From Bacteroidales bacterium UBA4243 (GTDB lineage Bacteria; Bacteroidota; Bacteroidia; Bacteroidales; F082), in assembly GCA_002396205.1 (NCBI GenBank), contig DGXB01000119.1, positions 481 through 39,042 on the forward strand: a stretch of DNA of 38,562 bases, written 5' to 3'. A program made the position numbers and the translations under genes. Shown in pieces: positions 15,306-23,658 of this stretch (position 1 is the stretch's first letter; every line of letters starts with the position of its first letter). The notes under the pieces were generated by a model that was not told the DNA's origin, did not search any database, and saw only the letters and a program-made list of their open reading frames with translations.

Positions 15306-17870
15306 TTACTTGATCACAGTGACGCGCTTGGTCGTTTCGCCGTTGACGGTGTTGATGCGCACCATGTAGATGCCCGTCTCGACATCGCCCAAGTTGATGT
15401 CGACCGACTCGGCTTGGCAGTTCATTTCGTAGACCTTCTGACCCACCAAGTTATAGACCGTCACGTTGGTGAGGCCTTCGGCTTCAACGGTGAAGCTGCT
15501 TGTGGTGGGGTTCGGGAAGAGGTTCACGTTGCTGGTTTCCAGCTCGCTGACGGCATCAGTCGAATAGTAGGCGTGCAGATAGAACTGGTTGTGGTCGTAG
15601 ATCCAATAGGCAGGAGCTGAGGTGCAGTCCAGTCCGCCATAGTAGGCGTAGAGCTTGTAGTAGTAGTGACCCTCTTGGTTAGCAGTGTTGTCGGTGTAGG
15701 AAGTGGCCGATGAGCCAATCAACTTGATTCTCTCATAGGTTCCGTCTTCGCCGAACTTTCTGTAAAGGTAATAGCCCGAAAGGCCGTCTGCCGGCTCCGG
15801 TTTATCCCATTTCAGCTTGATCTTATAGTTATTGCCCGTATACTCGAAGTCAATGTTGGTAGGCGCATAGCAGGCACCCGCTGTAGCGCACGACTCGTTG
15901 GAATACTGGCCGTTCTCGCCACCATCATAAAGATAGCCGACATAGTAGCAGTGACCACCGACGGGAGCATTTTCGTCGACGAAGGAGTTGCCCTCGGGAA
16001 TGAGGCGATAGAGCAGACCGTCGCGATAGACAGTGTAGCCATAGCCATCAGGACGGATGGGATCCCACGACACATTGATGTTGGTGTTGTTTTCATCGTC
16101 GACAACGGCAACCAAATTGGTCGGCACACCATCGCCGATGCTGTTGCCGCAGCTGTTGTTGCCTTCATAGAAGATGCCTTCGGCCAAGTCGGCTGACGAG
16201 CCAGTGTAGGTGTAAACCGTGTTGTTTTGGGAATCCTTCACCGTGAAAGCCATGTTGAAAGCCGTGCCTTGGGTGGGACCCGACCAGCCCATGGAGATAT
16301 AACCCAAAGGCATGTCGACAGAAAAGTTCTGCACGCTCGAAGTGGTGGTGGTCACTTGGGCGAACTCAGTGCCGGCACCGTTGTAGAGATGGATGGCGCC
16401 ACCACGGAATCCAGTGAACGAGGCTTGGCTGATGGTGATGGTCCAGCCGCAAGTGGGGCCGAAGCTGACAGCATTCTGAGTGGCGATCTTGCCGTGGTTG
16501 CCACTGCAAACGGCATATACCTCATACTTGAAAGCATCGAAACGCGGCACGCTGTTGTCGGTGATGGTCATCGTGGCGCCAGGAGTCACATTGTCCTCGG
16601 TGTAGACAACTTCGCCGTTGCGGGTAACAATGATCTGGTCGATGGAAGCCAAGTTGGAGTTGTTCAAGGTCTTGGTAGGATTGGTCCAAGTGAGCGTTGC
16701 CGAAAGCACGTTGTTGTCAGCAGGCGTGACGCTGAAGTTGGTAGGAGCCTGGGCGGTGCTGTTGTAGACATCGGCAGGAACATAATTGAAGATGGCACCG
16801 TCGGAGGTGTTGTAGTCAATGAGGTCGAAATCAAACCAGCCGTCGCCGCTGCCACCCCAACCGAAGTTGTAGTGGAAGAGGTCGGCATCGTTGTAGCCGT
16901 CGCAAACGAAGGCGTGACCACCTTCGGGGCTTTGACCCGAATAATAGAGCGGCCAGCCCATGTCAAACGACTCCTTCAGCATGGCCATCCAGTTGGCATA
17001 GGTGTAGCTGTCCCTGTTTCTCAGAACGGCTTGGTTGGTGTAGCTGAAATACTGTGCAATCCTTTGGGGAACATCGAACGAAAAGGCACCACTACCATTG
17101 ACCGACCATTGCATATCGACAGCAACAGCGCAGTGGTACATCAGCGTGGCAACGGCATCAATCTGCTCTTGGGGAGAGTTGGAGTTGATGGAGTTAGGCA
17201 TGTTTTCCCAATCGTAGTCGGTGTTGCCGAAGTTGGCGCTGCCACCGTTGGGATTGGTATGGCTACCCGTGCCTTTCAGCGGGTGGTTCCAGTATTTCAT
17301 CACCTGGCTCATGGCGCAAGCCACGCAGCCGGCATAGACACGACCGCCAGGACCGCCAGTGCCACTGGGGCAATAGTAGTTGTAAGGATAGTCTTGGTTC
17401 CACTTGGTCTGGACGAGATACGGCACGGCGCGGCCACCGTTGCGCGACAGCAGCGTGCCATTGTTCATCACCAAGTTCCATTCGGCGGCCACGGTAGGAG
17501 CAGCTTTGCCCGTGAGTTTTCCGGAACGGCTCGCAATCAGCTTGTCGAGCATGTAGGCTAACTCGGGATTGATGTTCTGGGCATCGAAAGTGCCTTCATC
17601 GGAATAGCCTACGATGGGGCGATAAACGTCGTCGGCAGAAATCATGACAAAGCCATCGTTGCCGACATTGAAAACATAGAAGCAAGCATCGCCACGGGTG
17701 GATGTGCCAGTGTAAACCAAGGTAAGGTCACCACTTTGGCGCGACTGCTCGAAGTTGGCTTGGACAAACTGTTGTCCCACATACTTGGCTTGGCTCACGC
17801 TGACCGGATTGGCCTGAACCATCCCGACGCCAAGAACCAAGGCGAGTAGACTCATTAAATACTTTTTCAT
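15306..17870 (-). CDS. Secreted C10 cysteine peptidase with FN3 domains and T9SS sorting domain
   Basis: An 854-residue relative of streptopain (SpeB) and of the Bacteroides C10 peptidases. In order it has a signal peptide (1-20), a pro-domain beginning PVSVSQAKYVGQQFV, and the catalytic domain with nucleophile Cys182 in YAGCVACAMSQVMKYW and His319 in GGHAFVCDGYN. A HYNFGWGGSGDGWF loop follows. Next come two or more fibronectin-III-like domains (e.g. near PTNFSVTPADNN and PTNLVAVVDDENN) and a C-terminal Por/type IX secretion domain starting NLFPNPTTSSFTVE and ending KRVTVIK. It is probably exported to the cell surface or medium through T9SS and activated by pro-domain removal. It is a paralogue of the next gene upstream. 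Confidence 0.94.
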   Translation of the reverse strand: MKKYLMSLLALVLGVGMVQANPVSVSQAKYVGQQFVQANFEQSRQSGDLTLVYTGTSTRGDACFYVFNVGNDGFVMISADDVYRPIVGYSDEGTFDAQNINPELAYMLDKLIASRSGKLTGKAAPTVAAEWNLVMNNGTLLSRNGGRAVPYLVQTKWNQDYPYNYYCPSGTGGPGGRVYAGCVACAMSQVMKYWNHPLKGTGSHTNPNGGSANFGNTDYDWENMPNSINSNSPQEQIDAVATLMYHCAVAVDMQWSVNGSGAFSFDVPQRIAQYFSYTNQAVLRNRDSYTYANWMAMLKESFDMGWPLYYSGQSPEGGHAFVCDGYNDADLFHYNFGWGGSGDGWFDFDLIDYNTSDGAIFNYVPADVYNSTAQAPTNFSVTPADNNVLSATLTWTNPTKTLNNSNLASIDQIIVTRNGEVVYTEDNVTPGATMTITDNSVPRFDAFKYEVYAVCSGNHGKIATQNAVSFGPTCGWTITISQASFTGFRGGAIHLYNGAGTEFAQVTTTTSSVQNFSVDMPLGYISMGWSGPTQGTAFNMAFTVKDSQNNTVYTYTGSSADLAEGIFYEGNNSCGNSIGDGVPTNLVAVVDDENNTNINVSWDPIRPDGYGYTVYRDGLLYRLIPEGNSFVDENAPVGGHCYYVGYLYDGGENGQYSNESCATAGACYAPTNIDFEYTGNNYKIKLKWDKPEPADGLSGYYLYRKFGEDGTYERIKLIGSSATSYTDNTANQEGHYYYKLYAYYGGLDCTSAPAYWIYDHNQFYLHAYYSTDAVSELETSNVNLFPNPTTSSFTVEAEGLTNVTVYNLVGQKVYEMNCQAESVDINLGDVETGIYMVRINTVNGETTKRVTVIK

Positions 17871-17911
17871 CGTGTTGAAATTTAGATTAGATTAGATTCG
17901 TTTTAAGGGTG

Positions 17912-17919
17912 CAAATATA
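17912..17919 (-). promoter_or_regulatory. -7 box of first C10 peptidase promoter
   Basis: TATATTTG on the minus strand, 41 bp upstream of the ATG. The surrounding sequence (plus-strand AAGGGTGCAAA, then ATA, then ACATTTT) is nearly the same as at the promoter of the second C10 gene. Confidence 0.6.
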
Positions 17920-18000
17920 GACATTTTTCCCAAACATCGTGCAATATAGATACAAAAAGTGGGAAGAAAGACAAGCTCCCCTCCCACTCTATTTTGATTA

Positions 18001-20274
18001 TCAATGCATTACAACAAAACGCTTGGTAGCTGTACCTTGGGTTGTCTTGACGCTGATCGTGTAAACACCCGAAGCCAGTTCTGAGGTGCTGACGACCGCG
18101 CCGTCTTCGCTGCAACGTTGCTGATAGACCACCTGGCCCATCACATTGCAGATAATGATTTGCTCAAGGCCTTCGGCCTCAACGCTCATCAGCGTGTTGG
18201 CGGGGTTGGGATAGAGGCTAAGGCTGCCTTCGCCGTTCTCGTTCACCGAGGTGACCTCGACGCCAACGAAGTCTTCGCCATCGGCGGTCCAACCTGGAGT
18301 CGACTCGCAATAGCTGCGGAAAGCCGTCACCTGGTAGGTGTAATTGCCGGCATCCACGATGTCGAAATACTCGTGCAAGGTCTTGTCGACGGTGGCGATT
18401 TCCTCGTAGGCATTGCCATCCTCGCTGCGATACACCTTGAACGACTGAGGCTCACCCTCATAGTCCCAAGTCAGCATGGTGCCGAAGCCATCGCCAGTCC
18501 ACATGTATTCGGCGGAGAGGCCTGTAGGCGGCAGGCAACCGGCGCAATCGTTCTCACCCGTATAGAGCGTAGCCGGGATTTGGTTGGAGTTGCCACTGTA
18601 GGTGTAAACCGAGGCGTTCTCCGAGTTCTTGATGTTGATGGTCAGGCTGCTCACCTGCGTTGAAGGTGCCACCCAGCCGAAGCTGATGTTGCCTTCAGGC
18701 ATACGCACTTGCAGGCTGATAGGGGTCGAGTTGGTCATCGTGATTTCTTGCATCACCGTGCCGAAGCTGTTCTTCACTTGGAGCTTGCCGCCGTTCCAGC
18801 CTTGGAAGTTGGAGGTTTGGCCGACGACTTTCCATGTGCAAGTAGGGCCATATTGGTATTTCAAGTCAGCGAAACGGCCTTTCACGCCATTGGTGACGAA
18901 ATAGACACGATAGTTGTAGCAGTCAAAATCGGCCACGACATCCTCGATACGCATCACTTCACCGGCCTGGACGTTGTTTTCGGTGTAGATTTGCTCCTCG
19001 TTGCGCATCACCACCACCTGTTCGATGTTCTCGATGGTTTCGCCACCCAAATTGACGGTCGGGTTGGTCCATGAGATAATGCCGGTCTTCGAGTTGGCAT
19101 TCACGGCTTCAACGCTCAAATCCTCGACTGCAGGAATCAAGGCATCGTAGATGTACTTGGGGATAAAGTCGTAGATAGCGGCTTGGTTGTCGTTGAAACT
19201 TCCGTTCCATCCCGTGTTGAGGGCGTCGATGGCGTAGTAGTTGTTCAACGAACCGCTCCAGCCCCAGTTAAAGTAGAACTTGCGGTCGCTCTCACGGTAG
19301 CCGCAGCAAACGAAGGCATGACCGCCATTGGCATCGCTGCCCGAATAGTACAGCGGGAAACCGTATTCCAAGTTACGGATCAGCATGTTTTCCCATTCGG
19401 TCTTGGTATAGACATCGCGGTCGAGACGCTGGGCCTTGTCAGTGTAGCGGAAATAGTTGGCAATCGCAGGCGGCACGTCTTGCGAATAGGCACCCGAACC
19501 CGATGGGCTATACTGCATGTCGACAGCCACGCCGCAGTGGTACATCAACGTAGCCACGGCTTGGTAGTTGGAGTTGTTGACCGAGTTGGGCATGTTGTTC
19601 CAATCGTAGGTGGTGGCGCCGAAATCGACGCTTTGGGTGGGATAGCCGCTAGGCGTGTAGCTGTGGGAACCTTCGCCATGGTCGGGCCAGTTCCACTTCT
19701 TCATCACCATCGACATGGCAGTGGCCACGCAGCCTGCATAGGCCTTTCCGCCAGGGCCGCCTGGAGCGGTCGGGCAATAGTAATTGTAAGGGCTGTCCTG
19801 GTTCCAGTTGGTCGTGATCAGCGGGGCGATGTCGCCACGGGTGGAATGATTGTCGTTCTCGAAACCATCGCGCATCACGTGATTCCATTGGGCTGTCACT
19901 TCAGCCTCTGGTTCCAATCCGTTGGTCACGGCATAGTTGATTTGGCGGGCATAATGGCCTAAATAATAAGCCAATCCGTCGGGAACGTTGTTGACGTCGA
20001 AATTCTCCCCTTCGCCATAGGAAAGGATGGGATAGGCCACGTCGTCGGCTGAGACGATGACATAGCCGAGGTCGAAATTGAAGACGTAGACGGCATTGGT
20101 GCCGCTTTCGGTCATTTCGGTGTAGGCCAAATCGAGGTTGGCGACTTGCTTGGCAGAATGGCTCTGCACATACTTCAGGCCGATGTTGCGGGCTTGCTCC
20201 ACGCTGACCGGCGAGGCGATGAGCTGACTCGCGAAAAGCGCCAGCGACATCATCAAAGGTAAAGACTTTTTCAT
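18001..20274 (-). CDS. Secreted C10 cysteine peptidase paralogue with T9SS sorting domain
   Basis: A 757-residue C10 peptidase with the same plan as its neighbour: signal peptide (1-20), pro-domain starting PVSVEQARNIGLKYVQ, nucleophile Cys182 in YAGCVATAMSMVMKKW, His319 in GGHAFVCCGYR, then FYFNWGWSGS. Cys and His fall at exactly the same residue numbers as in the adjacent paralogue, so the two arose by duplication. The downstream part has one fewer FN3-like module. It ends in a type IX sorting domain (LYPNPANTLMSVE to KRFVVMH). It has its own promoter and lies 130 bp before the other peptidase gene, so the two may be expressed separately. Substrates are unknown, and host or dietary proteins are plausible. 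Confidence 0.94.
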   Translation of the reverse strand: MKKSLPLMMSLALFASQLIASPVSVEQARNIGLKYVQSHSAKQVANLDLAYTEMTESGTNAVYVFNFDLGYVIVSADDVAYPILSYGEGENFDVNNVPDGLAYYLGHYARQINYAVTNGLEPEAEVTAQWNHVMRDGFENDNHSTRGDIAPLITTNWNQDSPYNYYCPTAPGGPGGKAYAGCVATAMSMVMKKWNWPDHGEGSHSYTPSGYPTQSVDFGATTYDWNNMPNSVNNSNYQAVATLMYHCGVAVDMQYSPSGSGAYSQDVPPAIANYFRYTDKAQRLDRDVYTKTEWENMLIRNLEYGFPLYYSGSDANGGHAFVCCGYRESDRKFYFNWGWSGSLNNYYAIDALNTGWNGSFNDNQAAIYDFIPKYIYDALIPAVEDLSVEAVNANSKTGIISWTNPTVNLGGETIENIEQVVVMRNEEQIYTENNVQAGEVMRIEDVVADFDCYNYRVYFVTNGVKGRFADLKYQYGPTCTWKVVGQTSNFQGWNGGKLQVKNSFGTVMQEITMTNSTPISLQVRMPEGNISFGWVAPSTQVSSLTINIKNSENASVYTYSGNSNQIPATLYTGENDCAGCLPPTGLSAEYMWTGDGFGTMLTWDYEGEPQSFKVYRSEDGNAYEEIATVDKTLHEYFDIVDAGNYTYQVTAFRSYCESTPGWTADGEDFVGVEVTSVNENGEGSLSLYPNPANTLMSVEAEGLEQIIICNVMGQVVYQQRCSEDGAVVSTSELASGVYTISVKTTQGTATKRFVVMH

Positions 20275-20318
20275 TTTTTTACGTTTATTATGTTGTTATT
20301 CTTGTTCTTTCAAGGGTG

Positions 20319-20326
20319 CAAAGATA
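20319..20326 (-). promoter_or_regulatory. -7 box of second C10 peptidase promoter
   Basis: TATCTTTG on the minus strand, 44 bp upstream of the ATG. It shares the AAGGGTGCAAA context with the promoter at 17912-17919. Confidence 0.6.
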
Positions 20327-20333
20327 AACATTT

Positions 20334-21596
20334 TCATGTTTTCTGTTCTTTTTTCTTTGCCGCAGGAAACAAAATATTGTTCAAAATGAGCCGATAGCCC
20401 GCTGAATTGGGGTGCATGTCGAGCTCGGTGGGCGGATCACCGACGATGTGCTGGTAGTCCTCGGGGTCGTGGCCGCCAAGGAAAGTCCAGAATCCGTTAC
20501 CAAAATTGCCGTGGATATAACGGTCTTCGTCGAGAGCCGCATTGTCGCCCAAAACCACCACCGACGGCTTGACCGTCGACTTGCGGAAGGCCGTGGTCTG
20601 CCCCATGAAACCTTTCACCAAGCGTTCGTGGCATTGCGTGAGCATGGTCGGCACGGGATCCCACTTGGCCGAGAAATCGAAAAGCAGGAAATAGTCGTTC
20701 TCTTCCCTCACCTTTTGCATCCGGCCTTGCGTGACGTCAATGTCCGAAATCTCGTATTCCTGCGGGTTAGTCGAAACCTTGAAGTCGCTGAATGCAAAGC
20801 AGTTGTCGTAGTTCAACCGTTGTGGGTCGCCGCTGCGGATGGGGTCGCCGTCAAACATGTAGTCGCAAATGTCGAGGCCTTCGGCAGAAAGTGCCACATC
20901 GAAACTATCGGGAGCCGAGCACATGGCGAACATGTAGCCGCCACCCGCCACAAACTCGCGGATTTTCTTGGCCACGGCCAGTTTCAGCTGCGACACCTTC
21001 GTGAAGCCCCAACGTTGCGCCGTGGCTTCCTGTGTGCGTACATCCTCCTGATACCAAGGGTAGTTGCGGTAGCGTGCCCAAAACTTACCGTATTGTCCGG
21101 TGAAGTCCTCGTGGTGCAGGTGGAGCCAGTCGTAGGTGGGCAAAACGCCTTGCAGCACTTCGTCGTCGTAAACCACGTCGTAAGGAATCTCGGCGTAAGT
21201 CAAGACGAGGGTGACGGCATCGTCCCAAGGCAGGTTGTTTTTGGGCGCATACACCGCCACGCGGGGCACTTTTTGCAGTTTCATCTCGTCCATGTTCACG
21301 CCCGGGTCGGCGATTTCGGCCAAGATGGCGTCGGCTTGCGCGTCGGCGATGACGTTGTACGACACGTTGCGCATCTTACATTCGCGCTCAAACATCTCGT
21401 GGTAAGGAATCAGGTAGCTTCCTCCCCTATAGTTGAGCAACCAGCTGATTTCCACCTCGCGTTGAAGCACCCAATAGGCCACGCCATAGGCTTTCAGGTG
21501 GTTGGTCTGGGTGTTGTCCATCGGGACAAGGAGATAGGCGGCCTTTGCGGGAACGATGAAAACGGATAATAATATAATAAGGAGTAGTTTTCTCAT
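20334..21596 (-). CDS. Exported protein of the 'asparagine synthetase B-like' family, function unknown
   Basis: A 420-residue protein. The start is the ATG at 21596, which opens the signal peptide MRKLLLIILLSVFIVPAKAA. The longer frame starts upstream of the promoter box. After the signal come LLVPMDNTQTNHLKAYGVAY and ISWLLNYRGGSYLIPY, a segment I associate with secreted Bacteroidota proteins often labelled asparagine synthetase B, although no ATP-pyrophosphatase or N-terminal glutaminase motif is visible. The middle contains GGGYMFAMCSAPDS, resembling the nucleophile-elbow loop of glutamine-amidotransferase-like (ThuA/DUF4159-type) folds, and the end has GGHDPEDYQH. It may be a catalytically altered amidotransferase-like fold in the periplasm. 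The enzymatic label should not be trusted. Confidence 0.7.
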   Translation of the reverse strand: MRKLLLIILLSVFIVPAKAAYLLVPMDNTQTNHLKAYGVAYWVLQREVEISWLLNYRGGSYLIPYHEMFERECKMRNVSYNVIADAQADAILAEIADPGVNMDEMKLQKVPRVAVYAPKNNLPWDDAVTLVLTYAEIPYDVVYDDEVLQGVLPTYDWLHLHHEDFTGQYGKFWARYRNYPWYQEDVRTQEATAQRWGFTKVSQLKLAVAKKIREFVAGGGYMFAMCSAPDSFDVALSAEGLDICDYMFDGDPIRSGDPQRLNYDNCFAFSDFKVSTNPQEYEISDIDVTQGRMQKVREENDYFLLFDFSAKWDPVPTMLTQCHERLVKGFMGQTTAFRKSTVKPSVVVLGDNAALDEDRYIHGNFGNGFWTFLGGHDPEDYQHIVGDPPTELDMHPNSAGYRLILNNILFPAAKKKEQKT

Positions 21597-21619
21597 TGGA
21601 AACAACGATAAAGACGACG

Positions 21620-21627
21620 CAAAAGTA
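21620..21627 (-). promoter_or_regulatory. -7 box upstream of the 21596 start
   Basis: TACTTTTG on the minus strand, 23 bp upstream of the ATG at 21596. It excludes the in-frame ATG at 21653 as the usual start. Confidence 0.55.
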
Positions 21628-21692
21628 GCAATTTTTCCTTTTTTACAGTCCATTTTTGGTGCGGATAGAGTAACTTTTCAAGACTTCTCCCC

Positions 21693-22694
21693 TCAAACCG
21701 AAATGCTCATAATGGTAATATCGTCGTTCTGCGGGTTGCCGTCGGCAAAATCGCGGACGGAATGGTAGAGGCTTTCGACAACGGATTGTTCCTGTAGAGA
21801 CGTGCCATGGCGCGTCTCTACAACACCCTTTGCCCAGCCCAGCAGCCTCTCGTTTCCATATTGGGTCAGATCTTTCCTTTCGGCTTCGGTAACGCCATCG
21901 GTATAGGCAACGATGCACGTACCAGGCTTGAAATCAACCTGTTCGGCCTCGTATGTGAAATTCTCGTACATGCCGAGGACGAGGTTGGGCTTGCTTTTCA
22001 GGAGATAAGGGGCTGCATCGGGCGGCATGACGAGGAGGGGCAAATGACCGGCGTTGCAATATTCCATGTGGCCGGTCTTGAGATCGAGGCGCGCCACAAA
22101 CATCGTCACGAACATGCCCGCCTTGTTGGAGTTGCTGAACGTGTCGTTGATGCGGCCCATCGAAACATCCAAAGGCTGCCCTTCGTTCACCACAAAGCGC
22201 AGCAAAACCCTCGTGATGGCCATCATCAACGAGGCCGCCACGCCTTTGCCCGACACATCGCCAATGGCGAAATAGAAATAGTCGCCTTGCTGCTCGAAGT
22301 CGTAGAAGTCGCCCCCGACGGCCTTGGCCGGGTTGATGAAGGCATGGCAGAACGGCGGGAAATCGGTGCGCAGCATCCCCCGCTGGATGTCGCGTGCCAA
22401 GGTCAGGTCCGACTCCATACGTTCCTTGGCCTCTGTGGTTTTCCTCAGCTCTTCACCGTAACGAATCGTACGTCGGATGACACCACGACTGACGAAATAA
22501 AGCACGATGAGACTGGCTAATCCGATGACACTCAGATAAACCAGCAACTCAGACGACTCATGCAGCCAGTCCTTAGGATGAGTGGAGCCATCGGCAATGA
22601 CGAGGACCGCCACAATCTGGGTCAGTAGCGAAACGACCACCACGATGCCCATAATCCGCCAACTCAACCGATCAGAGAATGATTTACTGTTCAT
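21693..22694 (-). CDS. Membrane PP2C/SpoIIE-type protein phosphatase
   Basis: A 333-residue protein from the ATG at 22694 (the upstream ATG precedes the promoter). Two membrane helices (MGIVVVVSLLTQIVAVLVIA and LLVYLSVIGLASLIVLYFV) enclose a short external loop. They are followed by a helical linker ending LTLARDIQRGML and a PP2C-like phosphatase domain. Metal-binding and core motifs are visible: VGGDFYDF, GDVSGKGVAASL, CNAGHLPLLV, AYTDGVTEA and NDDITIMSI. RsbU/SpoIIE-like phosphatases dephosphorylate anti-anti-sigma proteins in partner-switching pathways, but no such partner gene is nearby. A 30-bp palindromic element is inserted in frame near the C-terminus and encodes the VETRHGTSLQ stretch. 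Confidence 0.9.
   Translation of the reverse strand: MNSKSFSDRLSWRIMGIVVVVSLLTQIVAVLVIADGSTHPKDWLHESSELLVYLSVIGLASLIVLYFVSRGVIRRTIRYGEELRKTTEAKERMESDLTLARDIQRGMLRTDFPPFCHAFINPAKAVGGDFYDFEQQGDYFYFAIGDVSGKGVAASLMMAITRVLLRFVVNEGQPLDVSMGRINDTFSNSNKAGMFVTMFVARLDLKTGHMEYCNAGHLPLLVMPPDAAPYLLKSKPNLVLGMYENFTYEAEQVDFKPGTCIVAYTDGVTEAERKDLTQYGNERLLGWAKGVVETRHGTSLQEQSVVESLYHSVRDFADGNPQNDDITIMSISV
21793..21822. repeat. REP/HIP-like 30-bp palindrome inside phosphatase gene
   Basis: TGTAGAGACG (21793-21802) and CGTCTCTACA (21813-21822) are perfect 10-bp arms. The centre contains GCCATGGC, so 28 of 30 positions are symmetrical. It lies in the coding frame between two conserved phosphatase motifs and is read through without a stop. 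It has the look of a dispersed palindromic repeat rather than of phosphatase sequence. Confidence 0.65.
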
Positions 22695-22714
22695 TGTTGC
22701 ATTGAATTGAAGTG

Positions 22715-22722
22715 CAAATTTA
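22715..22722 (-). promoter_or_regulatory. -7 box of phosphatase promoter
   Basis: TAAATTTG on the minus strand, 20 bp upstream of the ATG at 22694. It supports that start over the ATG at 22742. Confidence 0.55.
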
Positions 22723-22761
22723 CAACATTTTGCGAAAAACACACAATTTGGAACTTTTTTC

Positions 22762-22769
22762 TAACTTTG
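22762..22769 (+). promoter_or_regulatory. -7 box of APH-fold kinase promoter
   Basis: TAACTTTG on the plus strand, 21 bp upstream of the ATG at 22791. Divergent from the phosphatase promoter. Confidence 0.55.
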
Positions 22770-22790
22770 CACTGGAAAAAATCGACAGGT

Positions 22791-23624
22791 ATGGACGCTA
22801 TCAAAATCTCTTTGGACGACTTCGTACTCTCCGGCGGCGGCTTCAACGGCGAGAGCTACGACCACAAGACCGACCCCACAACGATGCTCAAACTCTATCA
22901 TCCAGGGAAAATCCAACAGCCTTTGGACGAAATGCTGCTCGCGCAAAAGGTCTACGCCATGGGCATCCCCACGCCCGAACCTGGAAAATATGTGGTGACC
23001 GACGACGGGCGTTACGGTATCCTCTTCCATCGCATTCCCAAAAAAACATCGTATTGCCGTGCCGTCGGCGACCATCCCGAAAAGGTGCAGCACTATGCCG
23101 AGGAGTTTGCAGAAATGTGCCTACAGCTACATTCCACCCACGTCGACACCACGCAGTTTGAGAGCGTCAAGGAGCGATATTACCGTCTGCTGGCCGAGAA
23201 CCCATTTTTCACGACGGCAGAGAAAGACAAAATCGCCAAGTTCATCGCCGACGTGCCCGACACCGACACGGCCATCCACGGCGACCTGCAATTCGGCAAC
23301 GCCATCTTCGCTGGCAACAAACGCTATTTCATCGACTTGGGCGATTTCTGCTACGGAAATCCCCTTTTCGACGTAGGCATGATGTATCTGTGTTGCAAAT
23401 TGGACAGCGAAGACTTCATCCGCGAGACCTTCCACATGGACAAAGCCACCGCCCTCCGATTCTGGGAGCATTTCGCCCCATCTTATTTCGGCAACGACCG
23501 ATCGCTCAATGATATAGAAAAAGAAGTCCGACCTTTTGCCGGCCTGAAGACCCTCATCATCGAGCGCGACAGCGGCTGCCCCATGCCTGCGTTCAGAGCG
23601 GCATTAGAGGGGATACTTAGTTAG
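22791..23624 (+). CDS. APH-fold small-molecule kinase (TIGR02172-like)
   Basis: A 277-residue aminoglycoside phosphotransferase-fold kinase. The start at 22791 follows the promoter box, and the frame extends upstream of the promoter without significance. It has an N-lobe with TDPTTMLKLYHP (nucleotide-binding lysine), the catalytic Brenner motif IHGDLQFGNAIF and the metal-binding FIDLGDF with LFDVGMMYL after it. It resembles the TIGR02172 branch of unknown substrate that is found in several copies in some anaerobes. Families with this fold phosphorylate antibiotics, choline, sugars or other small molecules, and nothing here shows resistance. It converges with the LPP20-like gene, with only 34 bp between them. 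Confidence 0.85.
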   Translation: MDAIKISLDDFVLSGGGFNGESYDHKTDPTTMLKLYHPGKIQQPLDEMLLAQKVYAMGIPTPEPGKYVVTDDGRYGILFHRIPKKTSYCRAVGDHPEKVQHYAEEFAEMCLQLHSTHVDTTQFESVKERYYRLLAENPFFTTAEKDKIAKFIADVPDTDTAIHGDLQFGNAIFAGNKRYFIDLGDFCYGNPLFDVGMMYLCCKLDSEDFIRETFHMDKATALRFWEHFAPSYFGNDRSLNDIEKEVRPFAGLKTLIIERDSGCPMPAFRAALEGILS

Positions 23625-23658
23625 TTGATTTGGGCAGGAGCACTTTATTCCAAGGACT

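Noticed and set aside
16227..17561. 444-codon plus-strand open frame opposite the first C10 peptidase gene
   Set aside because: It is the complement of a clearly real peptidase gene with catalytic motifs. Its product has no recognisable domain and is a by-product of the codon use of the real gene.
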